Under the pieces are notes generated by a model. It was not told where the DNA came from and ran no database searches. It worked only from the letters and a program-made list of their open reading frames with translations. From Norana najaformis (taxonomy: Eukaryota; Annelida; Clitellata; Crassiclitellata; Hormogastridae), in contig OZ029917.1 in the NCBI GenBank assembly GCA_964023275.1, positions 30,394,005 through 30,458,004 of the forward strand: DNA of 64,000 bases. The letters run 5' to 3'. The first letter of the stretch is position 1; every line of letters begins with the position of its first letter. A program made the translations under genes and the position numbers. Below are positions 10,730 to 23,085 of this stretch, in pieces.

Positions 10730-13650
10730 CATGTCCATATGCAGCCCAGGCATCTCCACTTCACCATTCTTAATGTACAATCTCTGCCTAAAAAGCTGGA
10801 GGCCTTAATACAGCTAGCATCTGACTTGGATATTCCTATTCTGTGCCTAACTGAGACCTGGCTCGATGATGATTCCATCGAGCTCAGACGACTACAGACA
10901 CAGGGCTATCAAGTAATGGAGCGAGCTCGTCCCAGACAGCCTGAGTACAACGTCCGAACAACACGGTCTGTGAACCACGATGGGGTTGCCATCATTGCTT
11001 CAGCTGACACTCGTTTGACTAAACTAGACTCTGCAACCCATGGTCCTTCCCATGGTCCTTCGAACATCTCTGTGCACACGTCATCATTAATGGCTCATCT
11101 TTCATCACCCTACTGCTGTGCCATCCCAGGTCTACCGCCGCCACCCAGGACTTCTTCATTGAACTTTCCTCCATGCTGGAGAGTCTGGCAGTGTTGACAG
11201 ACCCTGTGGTCATGACAGGTGACATCAACATACGCCTCAATCGCCGTTCCGATCCACTGTGCACGCTGTTCACCGACCGCATTGAGTCATTCAGTTAATC
11301 AACCAATGCATGACAAGGGAGGTGCCCTGGACATCGTTATTACTAGGATGGACCTATGGGCTCCGACTGTTGATGTGACTGACACTGGTCTGTCTGACCA
11401 TCGACTCATCAAATGGTCCACAGACCTCAGGCAACCAACACTGCTCTACATCACTAAAACCCACTGCTCCTGGAAGCATTCTCAAGTTGACAAATTCCGC
11501 TCAGCTCTTCAGACGTCGCCTTTATGCGACATGGACTACATCATGTCTCTGGACGTCGACCAACTGCCAAGTGTCTATGACAACGTCATCACCGGTATTC
11601 TGGATAGGCTGGTCCCTCTTCACAATGTGACTATCCACAAAGGACCATCTAGAGCGCCGTATCCGTAGTGCCAAGACTGAAGCCGCCAGATCTTCGCGAC
11701 ATGAGAAGTGGCTTGAAGAACTTCGGCTGTACCACCACACTTTAAACTCCAGACGCTCTACACTTTAAACTCCAGACGCTCTGATTTCTGGTTGCAGACA
11801 ATCAGTGCCCAGGATTCCATGCCTTGCAGGCTTTGGCAGACCATTGATAAGGTGCTTGGTTGGGGACACATGCCGGCAGACAGTGTCATTTCTTCTTATG
11901 CTTTCCATCACTTCTTTGACAAGAAGGTGGCAGATGTGAGAGAGTCCACCCAACCTACGCCACTACATCTCATCACCTGTCTTCATTCTCGCCTGTTTCA
12001 GTTTGTGATGTTTTGGGACTCATCCACTGCACTCCAAGCAGGCAATCATCGGCAGACCCTTTGCCCACGTGGCTGCGGAAGGAATGTGCAGACACGATCA
12101 CCCCATTCATTACTCAACTAATCAACAGTTCCATTGCAACAGGCAGTGTTCCAGTGGCCTTTAAAGTTGCAACTGTGACTCCGCTGCTAAAGAAACCTAG
12201 TTTAAACACTGCTGATGCAAAAGGTTATCAGCCAATATCTAACTTGTCTGTTTTATCAAATTATGCTAGAAAGGGTCATAGCCAGGCAACTTGTCAGCTA
12301 CCTCAGCATCGACAACCTGCTCCCAGAAAGACAGTCAGCCTACCGTACTTCCCATTCCTCGGAGACGGGTCGTGCACATATTCTCTCTGACTTACCACAA
12401 CTGACTCCGGAAACTTCTCTCTTCTATGTCTTCTGGACCTGTCTGCTTCATTCGACACAATCGACCACAGTATTCTCCTTCACCGACTACACTTATCTTA
12501 TGGCATGTCATCCACCGTGCTTGAATGGATGATGTCTTTGCTGACAGGCAGACAGCAGAGGGTCCATCATGCTGCCTCCTCATCCACACCTACCTTTCTA
12601 ACCTGTGGCATTCCTCAAGGCTCAGGTCTGTGACCCATTCTTTTCCTCCTCTGTACTGCCGACATCCTAGACATAATATCCAGGCATGGTCTGCATGGTC
12701 ATCTCTACTCCAGTGACTCACAAATCTATGGCTCCTTTCACCCTGATGACCCTGATGTCCAGCACCTAAGGACCGTCTCAGTGAGCTGCATTAGTGACAT
12801 TGCTCACTGGATGAAATGCAGTCGTCTCCAGCTGAATTCATCCAAGTCAGAATTTCTCTGGTGCTCATCCCATGCAGGGTGGACAAATTAGACACCAGCC
12901 CTTTCGTCATTGGTGAATGTGCTGTTGAGCCAGCGACTGAGGTTCATGATCTTGGCCTCCTACGTGACAGAGCTCTCTCAGTTACATCACACATTACAAG
13001 ACTTGTAAGGACCAGTTTTGCCATCCTGAGACAGCTGAGGTCTGTCTCTCGGTCGCTCACAAAGGATGTAACTTGCCTACTTGTAAAAAGTCTGGTCCTA
13101 AGCCAAATCGACTACTGCAAAGTTGCCTTCACTGGCTTACCACAGTGCAGAACCCTTTGGCTTCAGGCAGTCATCAACGCCGCTGCTCGTCTGGCCTCTT
13201 GGACTAGAAAATCCAACCATATAATGCCCGTGCTTCAGGACGAACTTCATTGGCTAAGGATCGGCGAGCACGTGAAATTCAAACTTTGCCTTCTTGTGTA
13301 CAAACGTCTGAACAATTATGCACCACGCTATCTTGCAAACAGCATCGGCCACTATCTGATGACCCCATCCGACTGCGGCTGCGATCATCAAAGTCCGCCA
13401 ATGTATTTGTACCGGCAACTAAGACTAGAATAGGTGATCGGGCCTTTTGGGTCGCTGGCCTTCACATCTGGAACAGTCTTCAGGCATCCATTCAGGAGTC
13501 CAAAATTGTCAACCTCTTTAAAAACAGCTGAAATTCTATTTACTGCATAACTCTTAGTACTTGGGCTGACTTTTGACTTTGTAAAGCACCCTATAAGTAG
13601 CCTGATACTTACGATGCTATATAAATTGTCATCATTACAGTTACAATTAC
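10730..13650 (+). mobile_element. Near full-length but decayed LINE (endonuclease + RT)
   Basis: The plus strand carries in order an AP-type endonuclease (FTILNVQSLPKKLEALIQLA, ILCLTETWLDDDS, GALDIVITRMD, LSDHRLI) and a reverse transcriptase (TPLLKKPSLNTAD, YQPISNLSV, ERQSAYRTSHS, FDTIDHSILLHRL, CGIPQGSGL), then the C-terminal LVKSLVLSQIDYCKVAFTGL block. Many stops and shifts. The 3' end is TTACAGTTACAATTACAG (about 13633-13650), a tail motif shared by pieces ending near 39925 and 41705. It starts head-to-head with the minus-strand LINE at 10715. Confidence 0.9.
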
Positions 13651-13674
13651 AGTTTCAATAGATAACCATTTCAG

Positions 13675-13775
13675 CCATACGAGTCAGAACCAGTGAAATA
13701 TTTCCTGCAAGATTTTTGGGGAAAGGACCTGATGCTGACATCCGATCGGCCGCTAACTTTACAGTAACTGAAGAG
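13675..13775 (+). CDS. Exon, unassigned host gene (exon A)
   Basis: 101 nt between acceptor TTTCAG and donor GAG|GTGGGT, 24 bp after the LINE tail. With two nucleotides completing the first codon it is open throughout: IRVRTSEIFPARFLGKGPDA then DIRSAANFTVTEE, ending in phase 0. Exon B (17225-17332) and terminal exon C (21376-21546) both start in phase 0, so the three join without a stop. I do not recognise the protein family. An earlier alternative frame here ends at a stop and was discarded. Confidence 0.55.
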
Positions 13776-14408
13776 GTGGGTCTTTGAAAACTATTGCTTA
13801 TCTAAACTGACAATTCATTATACAAGGAATTTTATTGATCAATCTCCTGCCCATACATTTGTATCCGGATGTTTATGAATATCCTTTCTTAAACCTTGCA
13901 ATACTTTTGAGTGGTTCTTAGATGGGTGCTATTTGGGAGCAAGTGCTGTACTATTTTGTCATCTAAGTCAATTCTTGTAGCTAAATGAAGTGAAAATTAA
14001 AATGTCTTCATGTTGTGTAGATGCCTTCTCGTTATTATCATCAGTCAGGCATTGAAATCATAAAGTGGGTATTGTAATGGTTCAGTTATTCAATTTTCCA
14101 TATGAGGGTATAGGGGAGGTGGCTCATGTCTTTCTGTTAGGCGCTTTAGCCACTTATTTTTTTGGTAGGACAGAACAAACATTAAAATGTAAAAAGTGGC
14201 CTATAGAAGCTGATCCAAGATTTAGGCCAAAGGATATTGGGTGACTGGAATAAATGTGGATATGCTAGGAGCTATTTTCTAACCTGTGCATTGCTAGGAC
14301 CTGAGCAAGCTGTTTTGGGGCCATGCATCATGCCAAACGCTGGGGCTTGAAGAGCCAAAATAGTGTACACGCCATGGTGACATTAAAAAGAGAAGATAAC
14401 ATGCATGT
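13776..14408. other. Intron sequence, no feature seen
   Basis: AT-rich, no coding block or repeat recognised. Confidence 0.4.
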
Positions 14409-14680
14409 TTACTTGCTGCTATAGAATTTTTCAGAAGTATGGTCCCAAGGATTAAAGGATTTTTTTACTAAAGGACAAACACGACCATAGCGTTCTAACA
14501 GCTGGAACCTGCTTAACCTCCCAGCTTGACCACAATTTAGCAGCAATGTTGAAGATGGATTGCAGTTGACGTATCCAATGTTTTGGCAGGCCTGGAAGGA
14601 TGGCATTGCAGTGTCCAGGCACATCAGCATGAATGAGTGAATCAGGGTCATGTTCACTGACCTATGTGACCCACCCACAA
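14409..14680 (-). mobile_element. LINE C-terminal scrap
   Basis: The minus strand reads VPGHCNAILPGLPKHWIRQL and LQSIFNIAAKL, the conserved block after the RT domain (CNALLAGLPK...LQ.V.N.AARL). Broken. Confidence 0.65.
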
Positions 14681-14734
14681 ATACGATTCCTTACTCAGCT
14701 GAAGGATATATGGCATACTAACAAATCACAACTT

Positions 14735-16285
14735 AACCTAATCTAATGACTTCTGTAGCACCGTTATCATAATGCCCAAGGCATCAATCGATGGTAGCTT
14801 CAAGTGAAATCATAATCAAAATCATGACCCATTGAAGAAACCAGATCGAATTCCTATAGATAGATCAGAGAAACCAGAAGTTACCGTGGGTAAGGAAGTT
14901 GAAACAGATGAGTCTTAAGTTTAGACCTGAATGACATCACAGAACTGACAGAACAAATCGAACTTGGCAGTGAATTTCAAATCTGTGGACCAGCAACTGA
15001 GAACACTCAAGAAACCAACACTATTCTGGTACAACTGACAACAGGAGTCATGCCGTTGATTGAGTGCAATATTTGTTGGTATGTTGGTTGAGCATGGAAC
15101 ACAGGTAGGTGGGCTGATTCAAATGTGTGAACTATTTGTGAACAGATTTTAGACATGATTCTTTGCTCAATGGACAACCAGTGTAACGAATACAGTATAA
15201 GTGTAATATGTTTATATGTGCGTGTTTTTGTTAAGGCCGTGGCCAGAGAATTCTTAAGTGAGTTACAATAGTCAAGCCTGCTGGAAACCAATGCATTAGC
15301 CAGTGGGATTGAGACAGTATTAGGCAGGGGAGATCTGATTCTATGAATATCCTGTATGTGAAATCGAGCTGGTTTGCATATGGTGCCAACATGATTAGAA
15401 AGTGACATAGTGGACTTGAATATTATGCCCAGACTGCATGCACATTCAATATGATTCTCAAGCAAGCCGACCAACTGAATAAGATAATCAAACTTATGGA
15501 GTTTTTTGCTTGATCCTAGAAGAAGAAAATCAGTTTTTTAAGGATTGAGAAGTTTATTACTAGCCATCCAAGACTGAACATCGCCAAATACTGAAGCAAG
15601 TAATTGGAGGGCAGCATTAGATGTGCAACTGTTGAATAAGAGGAATAGCTGGGCATCATCTGCGTACAAGTGGTAGCTAAAGAAAGCTGCCTGTAAGTAG
15701 TGAACCAGGTGGAGTCATGTACTGTGTGAACAGAAGCAGGCCCAGTGCAGAACCTTGTGGAGCACGATAATTTAAGACAGTAGGTGCAGAAGTGAGATGG
15801 TTGATACAGACTGACTGGTATGAGGGTACAGGTAAGATGCGGACGAACAGAGAGCAGGACTGGAAAGACCAAACCAATGTTTGAGGCGATGAAGGAGTAT
15901 GCCAAGATTGACAGTATCAAAAGCGGCAGATGAGTCAAAAAGAAAAAGAGCAGTTACTTTCTCTGAGTCCATGGAGTTGATTTTGTGATCGTGAACGGCA
16001 AGTAGTGTGATTTCAGTGGAGTGATATTTGTGGTAGGCAGATTAGAAGGGAAGGTGCAAGTTGTGTGATGAAAGATGGTTACTCATATGACCAGCAACTA
16101 CTTTTTCCAGAATTTTGGAAATGAAATTGAGAGCAAAGATAGGGGGATAGTTTGATAAATCATCAGGAGGGAGAGATGGTAAACTATGGCATGAGCGCAA
16201 AACTGGCATGGAAGCAACCCTTCGGTAAGAGAGAGGTTGACTATGGATGTGGTAATTTGGGTCAAGACACCAAATGAGTTGCTTA
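14735..16285 (-). mobile_element. LINE-A copy (RT + 3' end), decayed
   Basis: Minus-strand L2/CR1-like element. From right to left it shows FDSSAAFDTVNLGILLHRL, APQGSALGLLLFTQYM, LGIIFKSTMSLSNHVG and SIPLANALVSSRLDYCNSL, ending with the 3' motif CTAATCTAATGACTTCTGTA (plus strand, about 14739). The same 3' motif marks copies near 43145, 53275 and 57100, so I call this family LINE-A. Confidence 0.85.
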
Positions 16286-17224
16286 TTTACTTACCTGTTT
16301 CGCAAAAATTTTTGACAGTCTTTTCTAATCATCGGCATTGCTTTGCTTTATAATAGCTTTTTCTTTATAAGAAATTTTCATGATCTTTCTTTCAATTTCC
16401 ATGATTGTTGCTTATCTTATTCTTTCTTGCAGTGAGCTATATTCAAATGTAAAAAATGGTTTGTAATTTTGGGGCATCTTGGGACCTTGGGGCAAGGTCT
16501 TACTTCAGGGATCATGGCTCTGGCCTTCTCTGTAGAGTCACTGTTCTGGTGCATAGTTCATTCAATAATTCTTTGTGTCAAACTACTTCTGTGCCTGTCA
16601 ACACGATCGTAATTTATTTTCTGGTGTACCATTGATTTTGTGTGGCTTTGGACGGTGTGTGGACACATTCATAATCATCTATGTAATCTCGAACATTTCT
16701 AAAGCGCTACTTGAAAGATAAGCTTAGGGCACCTGCTCACTGATGAGCGACCATTGCCACCACCTGTTCCAGAGTCTGTAAAATGTGCCCTTGTCAGCCT
16801 CATGTGCTTGTTGGTTGGCATGTATGCAGACGCGACAGTCATTTCCCCAACAGGATCTGAAGTGGGTCAGCAATACTCTGTTGCTGAGCGGAAACCAAGA
16901 TTTGAGGGTATTTGGTGCAGTGCTGTCTAAGGTCAAGGCAACATCTGGCTCCCTGTCTGAATGATCTGGTTGTCATGACCATAAGATGGTGTATCCTTCG
17001 ACCACCATCTCCTTTTGTGGAAGACTGGGAAGATTGAGGCCAGGCTTCAAAGCTCAACATCTGTGAATATGTGATGTTTTATTATAACATTATTTGATTA
17101 ACTGAATTTTTCATTCAGCTTAAAAGAGACTTCAGAGTATGATGAATAACTTTGATTCTTCAGATGAATATTTAAACTGGTTCTGATTAAGTGATTAGTT
17201 TTAAACTGATTCTATCTGATTTAG
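16286..17224. other. Intron sequence, no gene assigned
   Basis: Overlapping minus-strand frames at 16724-17060 (including NTLKSWFPLSNRVLLTHFR) resemble decayed endonuclease-LINE text, but I cannot support a family. Confidence 0.35.
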
Positions 17225-17332
17225 GTGACCAATATATTTAGAGATGGTCTCCTAACCATAGGTCCTTTTCACTGGTCTCCACAGCCTTGGGTGGTACGAT
17301 ACATCAGTGCGCCAGACCAAGTCATTCGGAAT
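17225..17332 (+). CDS. Exon, unassigned host gene (exon B)
   Basis: 108 nt, exactly 36 codons, between acceptor TGATTTAG and donor AAT|GTAAGG. Reads VTNIFRDGLLTIGPFHWSPQ then PWVVRYISAPDQVIRN. Phase 0 at both ends, which matches exon A before it and exon C after it. Rich in aromatic residues and free of LINE motifs, so it is likely a true host exon. Confidence 0.6.
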
Positions 17333-17359
17333 GTAAGGTTTTTAAGACTACTGTTTCAG

Positions 17360-17380
17360 ATCATCATCATCATCATCATG
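17360..17380. repeat. ATC microsatellite
   Basis: About six ATC triplets (ATCATCATCATCATCATCAT). Confidence 0.9.
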
Positions 17381-18555
17381 ATCCATGGGCCAAGAGCCCG
17401 TAGGTGTTCACTGCATGCATTGTCACTTGTGCATTGGATTAACTTCGTCTGTTTCCTTTATGAACGGAGTATGTGCACCCATCCATTCGACCCTTGCACT
17501 TCTCTATGAAATGAGTTCCAGGCTTGGGACTGGCTCTGATATCTTTGTGGCACCAGAGGCAGTCGTGCCGCCCACGTTAGCCAGCTGTTTCAGGGTTCCT
17601 GCTGAGCCTGTCCACCTTGCGAAGCGCCCTAGGTGGTACCTCGGCCAAGACCTTCACCACTGATGGCATAGCCTCAGCAGGCATTCCCTTACTTGGCTGT
17701 TTTCACCCCCTCACCACGTTGAGGTGTGAGTCGGACTTTGAGAGGGGACTGTTTCAGAACTTGGTTAAAAATGAAAACAAAAGCCATAATATAGTTACAG
17801 TGTGGACGCTTTAACGCGCTTCTGGTTTATCCGCATACCGCGAAGTGGTTATATGTCCCCAAAGCTATTGACTTAACACGCCGTATCGGTTAACGCATTT
17901 TACTACCGGAAATAAGGCTAATTAAAACAGTGGAGACGTCCTCTGGCAGCTGTAACATTCCATTCATTCCCAAATTTGGCATTAGTCCTACAAGCAGGAG
18001 GGTGTCTTCTAAATAAATGGGTATGTGACTCAACCGTGGGAGGGAGCTAATTAGGGCAGGAGGGGTGGACAAGGAAGTCTGGCTGGAACCGGTTTTAACC
18101 GGTTAGGAGGGTGAAGCCGCAGAACAAGGCAGATATGGCCTGACCGGCGCGACTGCAGGGAGGTTGGCTGGCTGGGTGATGCTTTGCATACATCATTTTG
18201 CTGTTGTAAAAAATTAAGCTTCCATGCTTCTAGTGGAAGGTAGGAGAGGTTCTTTTTTCCTGCTCTTGAGCCAGCAATGGATGAACTCCAAGGTCATGGA
18301 CTTGATGGCAAAAGAGCAAAGAATGCATGCTAGGTCACATTGGAAGAAACTTATCGAGCAAAATTTGCATGTGACAAACTGATTTGATCAAAAACAACAT
18401 GCTAGAGAAACATTTGTGCAAATGTGTATGTCAGGTCAGTTTTTTCCATGTTTGTCCTAACATGAGAAACAAAAGCTTGGACACAGAGAAACCAAACACA
18501 TGAAAACATTCATGTTAACACTGCAAACTAACAAATTTGTATGGCCTAATCAGAA
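17381..18555. other. Intron sequence, probable LINE leader
   Basis: GC-richer stretch before the RT homology that starts near 18560. It may be the 5' part of that LINE, but I see no motif that proves it. Confidence 0.35.
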
Positions 18556-18559
18556 GAAC

Positions 18560-19105
18560 AATGCAACAGCTTGTGAGGATCATTGAACAATCAGCCTACT
18601 CTCACATGCTTCCAAGATTATACTAAAGATAATCATAAAAGGAGTACAAGCCAAGACAGAAGGGACCGAGTATTTGGGAGAACAGTTCGGATTCAGGAAG
18701 GTAGAGGTACAAGAGATGCCATTGGAGTGTTAAGGGTGTTGACAGAAAGAAGCCTTGTACACATTAAAGATGTTTATATATGTTTGGTAGATTATGAGAA
18801 GGCATTTGGCAGAATAGATTGGAAAAAACTGATCCACGCACTCAGGAAACTGGGAATTAATTGGAAGGATAGAAGACTCATTGGAAATCTGTAAATGGGC
18901 CAGAAGGTTAGAATAAAAACAGAAGACAAATATTCAGAGCCAGGAATAATTGGTAGAGGAGTAAGACAAGGATGCCTGCTATCACCACTACTGTTTAACA
19001 TCTATATTGAAGAAGTTATACGAGAGGTGCTAGAAAATATGGCAGAGGGAATAAAAGTACATGTAGGAGGAAGACTGGTGAAGGCTTTGAGATTTGCAGA
19101 GTTGA
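18560..19105 (+). mobile_element. RTE-like LINE reverse transcriptase, left part
   Basis: Plus-strand RT: FGFRKGRGTRDAIGVLRVL, YICLVDYEKAFGRIDWKKLI, GVRQGCLLSPLLFNIYIEEV and VKALRFA, just short of the YADD motif. The rest resumes at 20440 (LQTMMDCLS, KVNIKKTEVM), so the element is split by the LINE pieces at 19106-20435. Confidence 0.8.
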
Positions 19106-19532
19106 CTACAAACTAGTGATGATTGCCTACAAATGCCAGCATGGACTGGCTCCATCCTATCTATCCAGGTTTTGCATTCCGGTTGTGACAGTTCCTGGTT
19201 CATCCTGCTTATGTTCTGCGACCAACCAAAATCTCATAGTTCCACAGATTTACACTGCATTTGGCTATCATGGAATTTATTACTCTTGCACCACATTGTG
19301 GAATGCCTTACTGACTAACATGAAAGATGACACTCTTCCAATAACAAGTTTTAAAAGAAGCTTAAAACTTGCATGTTTAATAGGTCTGTCTAAATTTGTG
19401 TGCATTCCTATTGATCTGTAGACTATGATATTACTTGATATTATATTCGGTAGGATTTTTTGAGGGTCGTTGCATGCACATTTGAGGCTGTTGTTAATTG
19501 TGCACGTTATAAATATCTGTTTAATAATAATA
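19106..19532 (+). mobile_element. LINE C-terminus with AAT tail (nested)
   Basis: The plus strand reads AYKCQHGLAPSYLSRFCIPV, LWNALLTNMK and ITSFKRSLKLA, the end of an L2/CR1-like polyprotein, then an AAT-rich tail near 19523. Inserted in the RTE-like LINE. Confidence 0.75.
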
Positions 19533-19605
19533 ATAATCTTTCTCCGGAGCGTTTTTTTATAAGCCCCGAGGGATCATAAGTACCTTTGGCATAAAAAAAA
19601 AATAA
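19533..19605 (+). mobile_element. 3' end of a REL-type LINE
   Basis: TTTCTCCGGAGCG then ATAAGCC...GAGGGATCATAAGTACC and an A-rich tail. The same 3' end closes the element at 30000-30520. Confidence 0.6.
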
Positions 19606-20435
19606 ATAAAAAAATAATAATAAGAGCACGGTTGGCCGCAGTCAGTTGCCCCCACTCTGGCGATTGGCTGACCACCCTTCCCATCTCATCATGCGGTCTC
19701 TGCTTAAACAACGAGGCGATACAAGTAGGAGTTGGCCTCCATTTGGGCCTTAAACCTATGCAGCCCATATCAATGTCGCTGCGGTGATTTGGTTGGCCCT
19801 GATGGTCACCATGGTTTTGTCTGTAGACTGGCTTTCGGATGATCCCTTCGTCATTATGCCATCAATGACATAGTCTGGCGTGCTTTACAGAAAGCTGATG
19901 TCCCCAGTACTAAGGAACCAACAGGCTTGTTCCGCTCTGATGGCAAGAGACCAGATGGGGCTACAATGGTTCCATGGGCGGCTGTGAAATATCTTACCTG
20001 GGGTGCCACAGTTGTGCATACCTGCACGGCGTCTTACATCGCCTACACAGCCAATTCAGCAGGATCAGCAGCAGAACAGGTTGCCATTCGAAAAACCGAT
20101 AAATATCTAGGACTGCCGTCGACATCTTTTTCTGCCCATCGCATTCGAAACTCTGGGCCCAATTAATTCTGCAGGGGCCGATTTCATCCGCAAGGTTGGC
20201 CGTCATCTTTCGACCACCTCAGGAGAATCACATGAGATTGCCTTTCTTTTTCAGCACCTCTCCAGCAGTATTCAGCACTATAATGCCATCGCTTTCTGGG
20301 GCACGTTTCCTGATGTTGCTGAGGACAAGGCCTGATTTCCCAGACACCCCTTAACAGCTCCTTGAGTAATTTTTCAGTTCCTGAGAGATTATACTTACCT
20401 TGGGCAAATAATAATAATAATAATGCTAGAAAATA
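19606..20435 (+). mobile_element. REL-type LINE C-terminal region (nested)
   Basis: Open stretch reading LFRSDGKRPDGATMVPWAAV, VVHTCTASYIAYTANSAGSA, AEQVAIRKTDKYLGLP, FIRKVGRHLSTTSGESHEIA and FLFQHLSSSIQHYNAIAFW. The KRPDG...(V)HT spacing resembles the PD-(D/E)xK endonuclease of R2-group LINEs (inference). Ends in an AAT tail at about 20407-20425. Two frame changes. Confidence 0.65.
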
Positions 20436-20439
20436 AACA

Positions 20440-21135
20440 AGAAGGTCTACAAACGATGATGGACTGCCTGAGCTTAATTTCGACAGAATATGGTACGAAA
20501 GTAAATATCAAAAAGACAGAGGTTATGAAGATAAGCAGAAAAGAAAAAAACCACAGTAAGAATAATAGGAAATGATGAACAGGTCAGCCAGTTCTGCTTC
20601 TTAATAAGTATGATTACAATAGATGCAAAATGTCATAATGAAATAAAAAGAAAGAGAGCAATGGGAAAAGATGCTTTTATGAAGAGGAGAGGAGGAGGAC
20701 TGAACAGGAACCTAAAGAATAGTGGTCAAAACATTGATATGGAGCATGGTCTTATATGTATTAGGAACATGGACCATCAGAACAGAAGACATCAGATGAA
20801 GACGGGAGGCTTTTGAGTTACTGGTATGGCACAGGATGGAGAAGGTTAGCTGAACAGAGCACAAAACAAACGAAGAGGTGCTTCAACAAGTGGAAAAGAT
20901 CTCTGATGGCTACAAAAAGAATGAGACAGAGGAAATGGATTGGACACATACTGAGAGGTGATTCCCTCCAGAGAAATATCACAGAGAGAAGAATGGAAGG
21001 AAAGAAAAGAAGAGGAAAACCAAGAAAAATGCTATAAACTGGATGATGGAGGATGGATATGGTAAACTGAAGGAGGAGGCTCAACATCAGGAATGGCGCC
21101 ATTGGACGTTCAGATCTGCCCGGGGGCAGATAACT
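20440..21135 (+). mobile_element. RTE-like LINE, right part
   Basis: Continuation of 18560-19105: TEYGTKVNIKKTEVMKISRK and the C-terminal WIGHILRGDSLQRNITERRM block. Decayed by several shifts. Confidence 0.75.
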
Positions 21136-21375
21136 TGAAGAATAAGAAAGAAATCATGTGAAGGAAAATAGCTGCTGACACACTGGCCTGCACCTAGGGA
21201 TTTCTTGTTAATCAGACAACTGTTAATTGCTTTATTAACCCCACTGGGTTTATGTCAGTGCCACAAATTCAGTGAATGTCCCCACTGTCCAGGATTTGAA
21301 CATTGTATTTGTGCAGAGAAATAAATTAGGTTGTGCTTCTGAACCACCATATGATGTTTTACATTATTTTTGCAG

Positions 21376-21546
21376 AACTTTTCCACTTCACCTGAGCAAG
21401 AACCTCCACACTTTGAAGAACACATTCGTCAGTGTTTCTGTATTCTTCGTGATCATCCACGACCAGAGATGACCCTGTTTCTTGGCTCTCAGCCACGTTT
21501 ATATCGCAAGAATGCAATGAAGCTTTGGACATCACTAGATAATTAA
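21376..21546 (+). CDS. Terminal exon, unassigned host gene (exon C)
   Basis: After the acceptor ATTTTTGCAG a clean frame of 56 codons runs to TAA at 21544: NFSTSPEQEPPHFEEHIRQC, FCILRDHPRPEMTLFLGSQ, then PRLYRKNAMKLWTSLDN. Phase 0, matching exon B. There is no ATG near the start, as expected for a last exon. No repeat motif and no LINE similarity. The composition (many charged and Pro residues) looks like a constrained host protein. Family not recognised. Confidence 0.65.
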   Translation, partial: NFSTSPEQEPPHFEEHIRQCFCILRDHPRPEMTLFLGSQPRLYRKNAMKLWTSLDN

Positions 21547-21991
21547 GAGACATATTATGTGGCAAAATACTAAGGTGAATTTTGAGCACCAACTGGAAAG
21601 CTGATCCAAGTAGAGATTTGTTTGGTCTTTTGCAGAAAACTTTACAGTAATCTCTGTAAATTTGACATAACCGTTTTTATTGCTTTGTGAAATGGAGAAT
21701 GTTGTTATGAATTGTGTGGCCTAAATTTCACAGGAAAGTTTCTTTTGGTCCCCTGGTAATACTATATCGCTGTATGGCCCTCTTCACCTTAAGTCAACCA
21801 AAAGACTTTTAACACCACAGCATCTTGGATCTTTGTAATGTTTTTCTAAATAATCCTTTCTAAAACACGGTGAAAAGTGAATTTTTACTAGGGTTTCTTA
21901 TTACTTGACCAAGATGTGACAGAACGGAATAATTAGTCATGTTCAAGTAGCTGTAAGCTTGGAACTAAAAGGGATAATTTCTGTTGCTGTT
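21547..21991. other. Likely 3' untranslated and intergenic sequence
   Basis: AT-rich and without coding blocks. I did not find a convincing AATAAA soon after the stop codon. Confidence 0.4.
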
Positions 21992-23085
21992 GGGTCATTT
22001 CATCTCAATTCAACAAATTTTTCAGAAAGTTCCAGCTTCACCATCTCGGATTTCAATGAAAATTTCACAGAATGTTTGTTTTGGTATTAGAGGAAGTTTT
22101 GCAAAATTTTAGATCAATATGATAAGTAATTTTGAAGATACTGAGTATCAAAGATGTATGGGGTGACCTCGTTTTGCCGTTTCAGAACTCGTGTCTAAAT
22201 TTGTAATGACATTCAGAAGCTCATAACTTCATTAATATCGCAGATAATTTGATGAAATTTTTAGGATATTTAGTCTTTGTTGTTCAGATGAAATGCTGAA
22301 AAAAGAATGATGAGTGTTGAAAACTGTGATAATATGACCCATCTGAAAATGGCTAAAAAAACTTGTGCATGTCTGATGATCATACTTTGCAGCCCCGACA
22401 TTGCCAAACTGATGTAGTATTAATTAATGTTTTCACAACTCATAATGCTAATATACTTTCTCTACAAAAATATGAAGAAATGTTCTTTTCCTGATGCATG
22501 TCTGCTACCATATGGCCTTCCAAAAATGGAAAATTGTATTCTGAAGACCATTTTCAAAGCCAAAGATTATCATGTGGGACAGGTCATGGAGCAATGCAAC
22601 TTGCATCATTGGAAAGAACAGCTCAGAGACTGCAAGTTCACCAAAAATGGTGGTGGGGTCTCTTCTTGTTCATGCTGTACTTTTATTTCATTTGTGGCAG
22701 TGTTTCCTGCATTCGCGAGTTTATAATGGAGTCAATTTCATAGCATGGTGATCGTTGCTAATATTAGCGTTAAAAGAGACGTCAGATTATGATTGGAGAT
22801 CGTTCCTACAGTTTTAAAGCAATCCTGATTTTGTCAGTACGTTGTAGTCGTGATCTGCAAGGTGACCTGTTCAATTTCTTTCACGTAGTATGTAGCCTAT
22901 ATCGCGATTCTTGTCTAAATTTTTGTTCAGTCGTTTCAGTTTAAGCTTCAAAATCATATCAACTCATATTGATGTAAAATTTTGCATAACTTCCTCTAAT
23001 ACCATAACAAACATTCTGTGAAATTTTCATTTAAATCCGAGATGGTTGAGCTGGAGCCGTTTGTTGAATTTAGATGGAATGACCC
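21992..23085. mobile_element. Inverted-repeat DNA element, 1.1 kb, non-autonomous
   Basis: Starts GGGTCATTTCATCTCAATTC and ends with the reverse complement (GATGGAATGACCC). The inverted match extends over about 130 bp, including CCATCTCGGATTT, GAAAATTTCACAGAATGTTT and TATTAGAGGAAGTT. Both sides carry TGTT (21988-21991 and 23086-23089), a likely 4-bp target duplication. No transposase reading frame is visible, so it is non-autonomous. Its inner part 22746-22960 is repeated at 28961-29170. Confidence 0.85.
22746..22960 (+). repeat. Dispersed repeat, copy 1 of 2
   Basis: About 200 bp nearly identical to 28961-29170, with a shared core from GTTAAAAGAGACGTCAGATT to TCAGTTTAAGCTTC. Confidence 0.9.

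Noticed and set aside
13675-13767. Alternative frame PYESEPVKYFLQDFWGKDLM in exon A
   Set aside because: It meets a stop before any donor, while the other frame is open up to GAG|GTGGGT and fits the phase of the next exon.
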